A DNA stretch of 64,000 bases from Mucilaginibacter sp. OK283 (GTDB taxonomy: Bacteria > Bacteroidota > Bacteroidia > Sphingobacteriales > Sphingobacteriaceae). Under the pieces are notes generated by a model, which was not told where the DNA came from, made no database searches, and saw nothing but the letters and a program-made list of their open reading frames with translations. Of the stretch, positions 37,068-45,634 are shown one piece after another. The DNA lies in contig NZ_FODR01000001.1 in the NCBI RefSeq assembly GCF_900110415.1, positions 496,001-560,000 of the forward strand. The letters run 5' to 3'. A program made the translations under genes and the position numbers. Position 1 is the first letter of the stretch. Each line of letters begins with the position of its first letter.

Positions 37068-38330
37068 CTATTCATCCATAATGTCCGTCAAGGAAAGCTC
37101 CTGCCCGACATATTTTTTCTTCAGTGGCTTCATATCCCGGCTGATCCTTGTATCAGTTACCCGTGCATAAAGCTGGGTGGTTTGAATGCTTTTATGACCC
37201 AGCATCTGGCCGACCGTTTCGATTGGAACGCCATTGGTCAGTGTCACCGTAGTGGCGAAAGTATGCCGTGCACAATGGAACGTCAGCCGTTTCGTCCAGC
37301 CCATTAAGTTGGTAATGTCTTTCAGATACGCATTTGCTTTCTGATTACTCACTTTAGGCAGCATGAAGTCTTCATCAAACGGACGAGGATAATCCTTATA
37401 ATGCTCAACCAGCCGAAGTGCAGGGCTAAGCAGCGGTATGCGGACGCGGTTATTATTCTTCATTCTAAAGGTTTGAATCCACAGGCCTCCGTCCTCTCCT
37501 TTTAAAATATCTGCTCTTTTCAGCTTAACGGTATCAGCATAAGAAAGACCGGTATAGCAGCTGAACAGAAACAAATCCCTGACCACGATCAGGCGCTTCC
37601 GCTTAAACTTTCTCGTTGCAAGCTGGTGCAGCTCTTCGCTGCTGAGGTATTCCCGGTGAACTTCCTCATGTCTTACCCTGTAAGCGATAAAAGGATCGCG
37701 TTTCACCCAGCCGATCTCATAGGCTATTTTCACTACTGTCCTTAGCTTTTTAACCATTTGCACAGCGGTATTGATCTTGACACCATAATCTGTTTTCAGG
37801 TAATAATCAAAATCCCTGACAAAGCGATAGTCAATATCGTCAAGCCGAATATCATCACTTTGGTGTTTAAGTTTGATATATTTCTTTAATACTCGATGTA
37901 CTGTTTTGTATTTGGCCAGTGTCCCCGGTGTATAATCCTTTCCGAGCAGACCTGCTATCTGGCTGGTATGATAGTTCCATGCTTCAGAAAGCATCCTTGG
38001 CGGATCTAATTCTTCACCCTGCATCAGCTTACGGATATGTACCGGTTCAAATGATTTTCCGGCGGCATACAGATCCTGCCGGCATGAATGTGCACGGGTA
38101 CTTAATGTATCAAGCCAGGAATTTGTTGCCCTTGTTTCTTCCTTATTTCCTTTCATCCTGCCGGTATATTTGTCCCATTCCTGTCGTTCACAGCGGCGCT
38201 GCGTGGACCAATCCTCCCGCTTACCGTTTACAGTGATCCTGATATAAATATAGAAATCTGACCTCTCCTTATTTTTCGACGTTTTTAAAAAGAACAGTAC
38301 CTTAAAGGTTTGGGATTGCGCCGGACTCAA
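37068..38330 (-). CDS. Tyrosine-type site-specific integrase
   Basis: 420-residue Bacteroidota integrase with an N-terminal arm-binding domain (KNKERSDFYIYIRITVNGKR), a SAM-like core-binding domain (about 110-215) and the catalytic domain (about 225-400). Catalytic residues seen: box II HCARHTF with His352 and Arg355, GHKS, and nucleophile Tyr388 in TTQLYARV. The box-I region reads CYTGLSYAD, where Ser replaces the usual Arg position as in many Bacteroidota members. It overlaps the excisionase-like gene by 4 nt. It probably moves the island between tRNA att sites. Confidence 0.93.
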   Translation of the reverse strand: MSPAQSQTFKVLFFLKTSKNKERSDFYIYIRITVNGKREDWSTQRRCERQEWDKYTGRMKGNKEETRATNSWLDTLSTRAHSCRQDLYAAGKSFEPVHIRKLMQGEELDPPRMLSEAWNYHTSQIAGLLGKDYTPGTLAKYKTVHRVLKKYIKLKHQSDDIRLDDIDYRFVRDFDYYLKTDYGVKINTAVQMVKKLRTVVKIAYEIGWVKRDPFIAYRVRHEEVHREYLSSEELHQLATRKFKRKRLIVVRDLFLFSCYTGLSYADTVKLKRADILKGEDGGLWIQTFRMKNNNRVRIPLLSPALRLVEHYKDYPRPFDEDFMLPKVSNQKANAYLKDITNLMGWTKRLTFHCARHTFATTVTLTNGVPIETVGQMLGHKSIQTTQLYARVTDTRISRDMKPLKKKYVGQELSLTDIMDE

Positions 38331-38614
38331 GATTTCTTTTTCGGACTTTTTTTTTCAACCCCGTTCAGCATTTTTTCGATGTCATCTGCCTTATAAAAAA
38401 AGATCTTTCCTACTTTGTTATAGCTTAATGTTCTTGCAATACGAAGGTTCTGTAATGTCCCGGCCGATATTCTGAGCATTTTCCTGACATCACTGCTTCT
38501 CAGCCATTTTTGCTGCGGTAGCCCCTGAGCCTCCTGGAATGGCCTCAGTGCTTCAAAGAGCTCCTTTTTAAAAAGCTCCAGATCTTTTTTAGTCAGTAAT
38601 TCGTCGGGACTCAT
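38327..38614 (-). CDS. Excisionase-like HTH protein (first copy)
   Basis: 95 residues with an HTH_17/MerR-type winged helix: WLRSSDVRKMLRISAGTLQ (about 39-58), then RTLSYNKVGKIFFYKADDI. Such proteins sit upstream of Bacteroidota integrases and steer excision. ATGA overlap with the integrase gene. It is a clear paralogue of the protein at 55001-55267 (SDVRKMLRISAGTLQNLR versus KDVRKLLNISPGTLQNLR). A CAAAC/GTTTG dyad lies upstream at 38665-38679. Confidence 0.85.
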   Translation of the reverse strand: MSPDELLTKKDLELFKKELFEALRPFQEAQGLPQQKWLRSSDVRKMLRISAGTLQNLRIARTLSYNKVGKIFFYKADDIEKMLNGVEKKSPKKKS

Positions 38615-38871
38615 TTTAAAGTTTTTAAGTTGATGTATTTGATTTTATGAACTGCTCATTTGATCAAACGAACAGTTTGTTATGGATGAACAGCTTTAAA
38701 TTCTAAAGCTTTTTGCTAATGATTCCTTACAGGTTTTAATCATATTTAATTATATTGTTTTTGATTAACCAAACAAATGTACAGAATTTCTAAACATATT
38801 CAATGAAATTATTTAGCTTTCCCAAACAATTGTACTTTAAAGTCATAAATCAGTATCGAAAATCACTATTT

Positions 38872-39087
38872 ATGACAGAGTTCGGATTATTTCTTGCAAA
38901 AAAATCTGTTAATAAATCGGAGATCTCCCGTAAGACAGGAATTAGTAAATCGAGGCTGAGCGAACTTTCGATGAACCCGTCTGCAAAACTCAGAGCAGAT
39001 GAGCTGTACCTGGTTGCTTTAGCCATTGACACCGCCCCTTTAGAATTATTAAACCATTTGTTTAAGGATATTAAACTGAAAAACTGA
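38872..39087 (+). CDS. Small XRE-type HTH regulator
   Basis: 71 residues from the ATG at 38872 (MTEFGLFLAKK); an upstream ATG at 38803 would add 23 residues without domain features. The whole protein is an HTH: SEISRKTGISKSRLSELSM is the helix-turn-helix. It is divergent from the excisionase-like gene and may repress int/xis. Family-level call only. Confidence 0.7.
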   Translation: MTEFGLFLAKKSVNKSEISRKTGISKSRLSELSMNPSAKLRADELYLVALAIDTAPLELLNHLFKDIKLKN

Positions 39088-39246
39088 TAGCCGGACGAAC
39101 GGTTAGCCGGAACAAAAACTTTCAATTTACATAACTTTAATTGGCAATATACATGAAAACAAAAGGCTTCTGTAGATAATCTACGTTATAAAAGAGCAAT
39201 ATACTGCACTTTTTGCTTGGCTTTTTTGCAAAGCCTGAAGTTTACA

Positions 39247-39276
39247 TTAAAAAGTGTAATTTACTGCACTTTTTAA
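39247..39276. promoter_or_regulatory. Operator of the first HipBST system
   Basis: A perfect 10-bp dyad, TTAAAAAGTG (39247-39256) and CACTTTTTAA (39267-39276), centred about 63 bp before the hipB start. The half-site TGCACTTT occurs again near 39205 (GCACTTTTTG) and directly at the start codon (ATGCACTTTG, 39322-39331), so three CACTTT half-sites line the promoter. Consistent with HipB auto-repression. Confidence 0.55.
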
Positions 39277-39324
39277 TACAATTACAACTATAAATAATAT
39301 ATTTGCAATAAATGGAGCAACATA

Positions 39325-39540
39325 ATGCACTTTGAAAAACTTATAAAGATGATAAAGGAGCGGCGGGAGTCACTCCAGGTTACACAAGAAACGCTGGCAG
39401 CATTGTCGGGCGTAGGATTGAGAACCGTTAAGCAATTCGAAAGCGGCAAAGGAAATCCAACCATAATAACATTGCAAAAACTTGGAGATGCATTAGGCCT
39501 CGAAATAACCCTGAAAATAAAGACGAAATCGAATAATTAA
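39325..39540 (+). CDS. HipB-like antitoxin/repressor (system 1)
   Basis: 71-residue XRE protein with HTH VTQETLAALSGVGLRTVKQF (about 20-40) and the HipB-like tail LGDALGLEITLKIK. First gene of a B-S-T operon; its stop shares a base with the next start (TAATG). It would bind the CACTTTTT dyad upstream and hold down expression. Confidence 0.85.
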   Translation: MHFEKLIKMIKERRESLQVTQETLAALSGVGLRTVKQFESGKGNPTIITLQKLGDALGLEITLKIKTKSNN

Positions 39541-39869
39541 TGAGAACGGCACAAGTGTTATTTAAAGATGAAGCAGCCGGTACATTAACCCAGCATGACG
39601 ATGGATCGTTCTCATTTACGTATCATCCTTCCTGGGTCGACGATCCGGGCAAAGCGGCCATTAGCCTTACTTTGCCAAAAAGACACCAAGCATATCATTC
39701 CGAATTTCTTTTCCCCTTTTTTTATAATATGCTGCCGGAAGGCTCCAATAAACAGGTCGTGTGTAAACTCAACCGCCTGGACCTGGATGATTATTTCGGG
39801 TTATTGATCACTATTGCAAAAAACGATACCATCGGCGCGGTAACCATACATAAAATTGAAAACGAATGA
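39540..39869 (+). CDS. HipS-like protein: detached HipA N-terminal subdomain (system 1)
   Basis: 109 residues corresponding to the N-subdomain-1 of HipA as a separate protein (VLFKDEAAGTLTQHDDGSFSFTYHPSW, ISLTLPKR, FPFFYNMLPEGSNKQ). In the E. coli O127 HipBST system this small protein, not HipB, neutralises the kinase. Overlaps hipT by ATGA. Length and order match that system. Confidence 0.88.
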   Translation: MRTAQVLFKDEAAGTLTQHDDGSFSFTYHPSWVDDPGKAAISLTLPKRHQAYHSEFLFPFFYNMLPEGSNKQVVCKLNRLDLDDYFGLLITIAKNDTIGAVTIHKIENE

Positions 39870-40852
39870 GTATACCAGAAATTGAATATTGTCCCGGCAC
39901 ATTAGCGCCCGGTTACGATACTTATAGCCGTACTTGTCTCGTCCGAGTTTTCAATGGCAAAAAGGTCAGCCACATTCTACCTTACGATTCACCCGCTTCT
40001 AATCCGGAAACTGATGAATTATTTGAAGAAAACAGGAAACGAATGTCCATCTCAGGTGTACAAGAGAAATTCTCGGTCTTGCTGGAAAAGAACAAACTTA
40101 GGCTGATTAGCGAGGGGGAGCGCGGAAAATATATTCTTAAACCGATTCCAAATGCTGGCCGAAAATCGGATCAGATGCCAGCAAATGAGCATGTAACAAT
40201 GCAAATCGCCCGCCAGGTCTACGGTATTGAAACCGCCGAGAATGCCCTGATTTTTTTTAAAAATGGCGCGCCTGCATATATTACCAAGCGGTTCGACATT
40301 AAGTCGGATGGCAGCAAACTGGCGCAAGATGATTTTGCTTCGCTTGCAGGCAGGACACCTCAAACGCACGGTGAACATTACAAATACGAAGGAAATTACC
40401 TTGAGCTATTCCAATTGATGGAAAAATTCGTGCCGGCATATAAACTCGAAGCACCAAAGCTACTGAAACTATTAATTTTCAATTATTTATTCTCGAATGG
40501 AGATGCTCACTTTAAGAATTTCTCGTTACTGGAAACGCCGCTTGGCGATTACCGTCTCAGCCCTGCTTATGATCTATTGAATAGTCGCGTCCATATAAAC
40601 GACCGGGACTTCGCACTTGATGACGGTCTATTACCAAAAAACATGGCACAAGGTAAATTAAGCCATCAATTCAGTGTGTTGGCCAGGGAAGCAGGTATCG
40701 CGGAAAAAGTATTTAATGAAATGATGGAATTAATGGTTTCACAATCAGACGCTGTTGAGCGGTTCACATTTTCCTCGTTCTTAGACGAAACCGCAAAACG
40801 GCACTACTGGCAATCCTATCAAGGCCGGCTCAAACAATTGCAAAAGAATTAG
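39866..40852 (+). CDS. HipT-like serine/threonine kinase toxin (system 1)
   Basis: 328-residue HipA-fold kinase without N-subdomain-1. The Gly-rich loop reads RMSISGVQEKFSV with Ser61-Ile-Ser63, the same SIS arrangement that is autophosphorylated in E. coli HipT. ATP-site Lys in KYILKP, catalytic NGDAHFKN (about 213-220) and metal Asp in LSPAYDLLNS. All kinase residues are present, so it looks active. HipT phosphorylates tryptophanyl-tRNA synthetase in E. coli; target here unknown. Confidence 0.9.
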   Translation: MSIPEIEYCPGTLAPGYDTYSRTCLVRVFNGKKVSHILPYDSPASNPETDELFEENRKRMSISGVQEKFSVLLEKNKLRLISEGERGKYILKPIPNAGRKSDQMPANEHVTMQIARQVYGIETAENALIFFKNGAPAYITKRFDIKSDGSKLAQDDFASLAGRTPQTHGEHYKYEGNYLELFQLMEKFVPAYKLEAPKLLKLLIFNYLFSNGDAHFKNFSLLETPLGDYRLSPAYDLLNSRVHINDRDFALDDGLLPKNMAQGKLSHQFSVLAREAGIAEKVFNEMMELMVSQSDAVERFTFSSFLDETAKRHYWQSYQGRLKQLQKN

Positions 40853-40907
40853 GAAAGCTTGTGAACAACCGAGCCTTATTCAACGCTTAAGCAACAAAAG
40901 CGCTTAG

Positions 40908-40988
40908 CCGGATCAAATGTCAAGGGCGGGCCAACCGCTGGAAGCGGACACAACGGCCCGCTTGTGCACCCTTGACGTTTGATTCCGG
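40908..40988. repeat. 81-bp nested GC-rich hairpin between convergent hip operons
   Basis: Three stems nest inside one another. Outer arms 40908-40926 and 40969-40988 (CCGGATCAAATGTCAAGGG / CCCTTGACGTTTGATTCCGG) pair with one bulge and one G-U. Middle arms are CGGGCC 40927-40932 / GGCCCG 40955-40960. The inner hairpin is CCGCT 40935-40939 / AGCGG 40943-40947. It is GC-rich in an AT-rich area and lies where the two hipT genes converge. It may be a bidirectional terminator or a repeat-type mobile palindrome. Confidence 0.6.
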
Positions 40989-41072
40989 CGTGGGCTATCT
41001 TCGCGACTGCGGTGAATAAGGATTTATTTTTTTCTCACCAGAGGAAAATCCACAATGTATAACTGTGGCTTG

Positions 41073-41996
41073 TCAATTAAACAACTGTTGTTTTTTATTC
41101 CAAATTTCCAGGTATAGTGTCTTTTTTTCGGGGCTCAGGATTGATGCTTCAATCATCTTACTAACCTCCTTATTACTGGAGGAAAATTTGTTATACGTAT
41201 TCCTAACGGCGGTTTCAGGTATATTCATGCTTCTAGCCAACACATCAAAATCAGATAATCCAATTCTTTTCTTTTTGCCGTTTATTGTCAGGGCCAATTC
41301 TTCATCGTCCTGTGGATTAACAAGATTTACATTGAGCAGGTCATAGGCGGGACTTAGACTTACCCCCTCGTCCGTATATAGTACAGAAAAGTTCTTCAGG
41401 TGCATATCATTGTTGCCTGTCAAAAAAGAAAACAAAACCAGTTCAAAATAAGTCAGCGCATCAAAACCAGTTTGAGTGCAGTATTTCAGGATAAGCTTAC
41501 CGATCTTTTCATAAGAGCCCTTGTATTTATTTTCCGTTAAAAATTCAGAAAGCTGGCAGAAATCTTCCATGTGAACTTTATGGCCTTTCACCCGGTCAAA
41601 CCTCCGGGCAAGATAAACCAAACTACCGTCTGACGCCTCCATTAAAGTATGATCACAAGTTGGCATTTTAAATAGGCTTGCCAAATGCATGGTCAGATCT
41701 TCTGATTGCGGCATTTCCGAAAAATCAGGATGCTGCGGTTTAAGTATGTATTCTCCCCAAAGTCCTACAATTGTCAGCCGGTTGTGTCCCTTCGTCTTTT
41801 CCAGGGTAACAGAAAGCTTGGGCTGAACTCCGGTCACAGCGATCCTTTCGTTGATGGTTTGTTCTGCCAACGTTTTCAAAAGTTTATTATTCAATTCCAG
41901 CTCAGGTACTTTAGCCGTACCAAAAAATCGCCTTGAACATTTTTCATGATAAGACGATGTACCTGCATCCTGATAACAAAACCAACAATTTGCCAT
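41073..41996 (-). CDS. HipT-like kinase with N-terminal zinc finger (system 2)
   Basis: 307 residues. Begins with a CWFCYQ...YHEKCSRRFFG cluster (Cys4, Cys7, His18, Cys20) predicted to bind zinc, common in Bacteroidota HipA-like kinases. Gly-rich loop is AVTGVQPKLSV (about 52-62) with Thr in place of the SIS serines of system 1. Catalytic TGNNDMHLKNFS and LSPAYDLLNV are intact. It starts 3 nt after the hipS-like stop. Divergent from system 1 in sequence, so not a recent duplication. Confidence 0.9.
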   Translation of the reverse strand: MANCWFCYQDAGTSSYHEKCSRRFFGTAKVPELELNNKLLKTLAEQTINERIAVTGVQPKLSVTLEKTKGHNRLTIVGLWGEYILKPQHPDFSEMPQSEDLTMHLASLFKMPTCDHTLMEASDGSLVYLARRFDRVKGHKVHMEDFCQLSEFLTENKYKGSYEKIGKLILKYCTQTGFDALTYFELVLFSFLTGNNDMHLKNFSVLYTDEGVSLSPAYDLLNVNLVNPQDDEELALTINGKKKRIGLSDFDVLARSMNIPETAVRNTYNKFSSSNKEVSKMIEASILSPEKKTLYLEIWNKKQQLFN

Positions 41997-41999
41997 AGC

Positions 42000-42323
42000 T
42001 TAATCTATTTCGGGAATAACCGTTACAGCTCCGATTGCATCCCTGCATGTTAATAGTAATAATTCAAACCGGTCATTGCTTTTGACCTTCCAGTGTGTTG
42101 TTGCCAAATCCAGCAGCCAACCTTCCGGTATCAAGCCATCGAAAAAAGCAAACAATACTTTACTTTCATATTTCCGGGTTGACAATGGTAGCGTTAAGCT
42201 TACCGGCTTTGCGTTCTTATTCTCTAAATAATCAGCCTGGTAAGTAAATTCGTAACCATCATCAGTTTCCGCTAGTACACCAGCCAGCGTGTCCTGAAAA
42301 TACACCAAACCTTTCCTACTCAT
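42000..42323 (-). CDS. HipS-like protein: detached HipA N-terminal subdomain (system 2)
   Basis: 107 residues, same family as the system-1 HipS (LAGVLAETDDGYEFTYQADYL, VSLTLPLSTRKYES, FAFFDGLIPEGWLLD). It overlaps hipB by 8 nt and lies 3 nt before hipT. It is expected to mask the kinase active site or loop. Confidence 0.87.
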   Translation of the reverse strand: MSRKGLVYFQDTLAGVLAETDDGYEFTYQADYLENKNAKPVSLTLPLSTRKYESKVLFAFFDGLIPEGWLLDLATTHWKVKSNDRFELLLLTCRDAIGAVTVIPEID

Positions 42324-42519
42324 TATTTTTTACTTTTAATACCACTCCGAGTTCTGCGCCAAATAACATCAACACCTGATTCACTTTATCCATCCGCAAT
42401 GTTGGTTTTCCCTGTTCCATCTCACGAACGACCCTAAGTCCGACTCCCGCTTTAGATGCCAGGTCTTCCTGTGTGAGATTTAGTGATTTCCTTTTTTTCT
42501 TCAAATACTCTGACAACAT
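42316..42519 (-). CDS. HipB-like antitoxin/repressor (system 2)
   Basis: 67-residue XRE protein, HTH LTQEDLASKAGVGLRVVREM (about 15-35), tail LFGAELGVVLKVK. Its start codon is 5 bp from the first of four identical palindromes (42525-42658), almost certainly its own binding sites. Confidence 0.87.
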   Translation of the reverse strand: MLSEYLKKKRKSLNLTQEDLASKAGVGLRVVREMEQGKPTLRMDKVNQVLMLFGAELGVVLKVKNNE

Positions 42520-42524
42520 ATTTA

Positions 42525-42658
42525 TACCCTTTCGGGTACAAATATAACTTAAATTTATTAACTATACCCTATCGGGATCATACCTTCTATTAATGTCATA
42601 ATTATACCCTATCGGGACTATATAGTAAAATTATGCTTGTTTTATACCCTATCGGGAT
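42525..42658 (-). promoter_or_regulatory. Four HipB operators at exact 40-bp spacing
   Basis: The palindrome TACCCTATCGGGAT occurs at 42565-42578, 42605-42618 and 42645-42658. A TTT-core variant, TACCCTTTCGGGTA, lies at 42525-42538. The centres are exactly 40 bp apart each time. They lie directly upstream of the system-2 hipB and include its promoter region. E. coli hipBA also has several palindromic HipB operators, though with other sequence and spacing. Strongly suggests cooperative, same-face HipB binding with DNA bending. Confidence 0.85.
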
Positions 42659-42671
42659 TAGCGGTCAGTTT

Positions 42672-42711
42672 AAAAAAAATCCAATACTGGTACTGAGAGT
42701 ACCAGTATTGG
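42672..42711 (-). terminator. Minus-strand terminator insulating HipBST system 2
   Basis: Perfect 13-bp arms CCAATACTGGTAC (42681-42693) and GTACCAGTATTGG (42699-42711), loop TGAGA. On the minus strand the stem is followed by eight T (42679-42672). It lies 14 bp before the outermost operator, so it would stop leftward transcripts coming from the 42.7-43.8 kb gap or act as an insulator for the hip promoter. Confidence 0.75.
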
Positions 42712-43870
42712 ACGCTCTTTTACCATTTAGATTTTCAAATAACGGGGCCTGATGAATCAGCATCGCTACACACTTCTCAGTGACAAATCCTATAAGTTAA
42801 AGTTTTAAATTATTCGATAAACGTTTAGCATATCCCGAACGGATCGTTGAAATTTATGGTGTAAACGGAAAGTGTTTTTGTATTAATGTGTATTGAATAT
42901 TATAGGTATTAGGAGAGCGATTTTTCAGCAGGGCTTCTGTCAACACACAATATTCAGGTAGCCAATAATGGGATGATAAAAAGTGCAAAATATTCGGCGA
43001 ATAAGAAAAGTAATAAGTCAACCCAATTGTTAATTGATCAATTAACAATCGGTAATGTCGATTTTATCCTTTGTTAAATACGTTCTGAACCTTTGTTTAG
43101 TGACAAAAGAACATCCATACTATAACTTTAACCAGATGGGATAAAACTCACGTTTTAGCTAAAAATTGTGAAAAAAGGGTAGGTAAAGCAACTTCATTTG
43201 TGATGTATATTAATCCATTTATTAAGGTAGAACGACCTTTTTTGTAATGTAGATCAACTCATTTTGTAATGTAATCGATTGATAAAAGATTTTCAGGAGC
43301 ATAACTTTAATCTGATAAAATACGGTGTTAACGCTTTAGCTAAAAATTGCAAAGAAAAGGGTAGATAAGATAAGTGCACGATCATCTGAAATAAGGAAAC
43401 AGATAAATAGGAGAAAATTAAAAGGATACTTCGCCGGAAGATTCTCCCGATACATATCAGAATAAATGGTTCGGTTATGATGAAACTGCTGTCATAGAGA
43501 GAAGAATTTTTTTTACAGGGGTAAAGGGTAGTAACTATTTTTACTTTTTTCATCGCGAAGAACCCCAAAAGAGCCGATTTATGCAATAATTGTTGGCGTT
43601 GAAGTGATAATCAGGCAAATTATTGGGTGTTTGCTCCCTTTTTCGCCCCCAAAAGTCACCACCCTTTTACCACTGTTTTCGCATTAAAAAAATGCATTTA
43701 TTCAATCCGAAAAAAAATATTTACGCATGTCACACTTTTGAATATAAATAACGCCGAGATTAAGCAGCTTAATTAAATAAGCTATTGCAATATTAAAATT
43801 ATCTATGATTAAACACATCTAAGGCAGACTCCTGATACAGATAGGAGGCAGCCAGATTTTTAGCAAGCCT
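42712..43870. other. 1.16-kb gap with diverged repeats
   Basis: AT-rich, no convincing gene; a 97-codon minus frame (43293-43586) is probably chance. A diverged direct repeat of about 70 bp is seen around TTTAGCTAAAAATTG at 43154-43168 and again at 43335-43349 (181 bp apart), both preceded by ATAACTTTAA-like and followed by AAAGGGTAG(A/G)TAA-like sequence. TTTTGTAATGTA occurs at 43240-43251 and 43262-43273, 22 bp apart. Could hold an untranslated RNA ending at the terminator at 42711. Confidence 0.45.
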
Positions 43871-44827
43871 ATGAAAAACCCTATCATCTTATATTTTTCT
43901 TCTCCGGTTATTTCCCGGAGCCCCATTCGTCAAAAACCACCAGGGTACAGTCGTTACCCGGTAAACTATACCGATGCCGAGCTGATCCGACTGGAAGGGG
44001 GTACATTACTTCGCCAGTATCATAGCCATTACCTGTTTTATATTGAATTGTATGAATTTAAACTGGACAAGGAGTTGTCTCTGAGTTACCAGGTGGAGGA
44101 ATCAGCCCTGTTTCTTTTTTTCATGCTGGAGGGGTACATTCGTTTTTCCACTCCCGATGGTACGCTCATTACCGAAGCAGACAAGGGTTCCTGCTATGCT
44201 ACTTTCAACAAACCAGGCGAATACTTCGGTAACCTGCAGCCCGGTATTCACCGTATCTTTTACATTGCTCCAAGAATGGAGTGGCTGAAAAAAGATATCG
44301 GCCAATATCCCCAACTAAAGGCATTTGTTTTTGACCTCGATAATGGCAATTCTTTATATGGACATATGCCCCGATTCCCGATAGCAGGACCGATCTACCG
44401 GACATTGCTCCAGTTATACGAGCTGAATGATCATAAGGCAGCTGATATTGAAGCAGAGCTGCTCCGGTTCTTCAAACAATTGCTGGCCCAATATGACGAA
44501 ATGGTTTCAATTAAATTGGAACAACCGGCCTACCGCGTTAAGGAATTCCTGGAAAAAAATTATACAGACTCCGAACTCAGCAACCAAACACTGATCCGGA
44601 CTTTTCATATCACGGAGAAAACACTGATCGAAAACTTCAAAGAAGAATTTGGCACCACACCACATGCATTCCTGATCAATCTGCGTTTACAGAAGGCAAA
44701 ACAATTGTTTGCAGCGGGCCAGCTATCCACCAATGAAGTATATATGTTAGTGGGATATAAGGATGTGCAAAGTTTTCGCATACAGTTCAAGAAATTTTTC
44801 GGATACCCGCCTTCTGATAGTCTTTAG
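43871..44827 (+). CDS. AraC family transcriptional regulator
   Basis: 318 residues. The N-terminal half (about 35-190) is a beta-rich sensor region with FFMLEGYIRFSTPDG. The C-terminal double HTH covers about 220-315 (VKEFLEKNYTDSELSN, LRLQKAKQLF, NEVYMLVGYKDVQSFRIQFKKFFGYPP). No gene on its strand follows closely. The nearest candidate targets are the small exported protein at 45635 and the SusC/SusD/TlpA operon beyond it. Confidence 0.88.
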   Translation: MKNPIILYFSSPVISRSPIRQKPPGYSRYPVNYTDAELIRLEGGTLLRQYHSHYLFYIELYEFKLDKELSLSYQVEESALFLFFMLEGYIRFSTPDGTLITEADKGSCYATFNKPGEYFGNLQPGIHRIFYIAPRMEWLKKDIGQYPQLKAFVFDLDNGNSLYGHMPRFPIAGPIYRTLLQLYELNDHKAADIEAELLRFFKQLLAQYDEMVSIKLEQPAYRVKEFLEKNYTDSELSNQTLIRTFHITEKTLIENFKEEFGTTPHAFLINLRLQKAKQLFAAGQLSTNEVYMLVGYKDVQSFRIQFKKFFGYPPSDSL

Positions 44828-45634
44828 GGCTTGTTTTATGCCCATTTTCTCTTTTTTCTCAAGAACAGGCATAAAAAAACTTACCTCTTTTAGTGTTTTT
44901 CCATGCTCATTATCTCTGTTTTTTTATGCTTTTTGGGAAAACAGATACCGAGATTTACTAAACGCGACAATCAATACTGTTGCAAAAATATGCAAGGGGA
45001 GTGCCGGGTGATGTACGCCCATTCCAAAGGCGGAAAAGCAGGAGTAACTAAGATGGCCGACCCCAATAGCAAAAGTCATCTATGTAAAAACCGGCCGGTA
45101 CTGGTAAGAGTCCACCCGGAACTCATGCAAAGGACGAAGGTAACATCGATAAAGTGCCAAAGTTAAGGGCAGGTGGTGCCAGGGCTGCACCAGTGTTGTT
45201 TAAGCACAATTAGGAAAAAATGTAAAGAAGATGAAAACGTTAGATGCAGCAACAATCAGGGACATGGCCGAGGATTATACCTCAAAGATCATGCTGGCCA
45301 CTATGGCAACGCTTTGCATCCGTTTCATCAGAACATACATCGCCGCTTTGGTATGGTTTCAAATCATATTCCCTGTGCCGTTCCTGAACTGTGCTTACGT
45401 CCGAAAGAGAATTGCTAACAGGATTACGCACCGTCGCAAGTTTGCATTGTTCCAGCGTTGCGGCGAACACGGAAGTTTACAGAATATTAATAACAAGGGA
45501 TTGACTTGTCATTAATAAAATGGCCATCTGAAACAGACAGCCATTTTGGTCTTCGCCGACCATCTACAGGCCGGGTTTTGACACATTTTCAAATTAAAGG
45601 TACGCATTTACCATAAAAATGCATCTTCTCATCT
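44828..45634. other. 800-bp gap; possible group II intron fragment
   Basis: 44985-45230 is GC-richer than its surroundings and starts GTGCCGGGTGATGT, with internal GCAGGAGTAACTAAG and GACGAAGGTAACATCG stretches that recall the 5' ribozyme part of Bacteroidota group II introns. No reverse transcriptase gene follows, so at most a fragment. A 94-codon plus frame at 45231-45515 with a hydrophobic centre is possible but unsupported. A hairpin AAAATGGC (45517-45524) / GCCATTTT (45540-45547) lies at the end of the gap. All identifications here are tentative. Confidence 0.25.

Noticed and set aside
37068..38330. Integrase judged inactive because the box-I Arg is not obvious
   Set aside because: Other Bacteroidota integrases show the same CYTGLSYAD-type box, and the remaining catalytic residues including Tyr388 are intact.
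42525..42658. CRISPR array
   Set aside because: Regular 40-bp spacing at first looks like one, but the repeats are 14-bp palindromes with only four copies, beside a HipB gene and no cas genes.
43293..43586. 97-codon minus frame upstream of HipBST 2
   Set aside because: Hydrophobic, irregular composition and overlaps the direct repeats; no credible start signal.
44903..45515. Several overlapping short frames (87, 81 and 94 codons) as genes
   Set aside because: They overlap each other in different frames and none shows a domain or a clear ribosome binding site.
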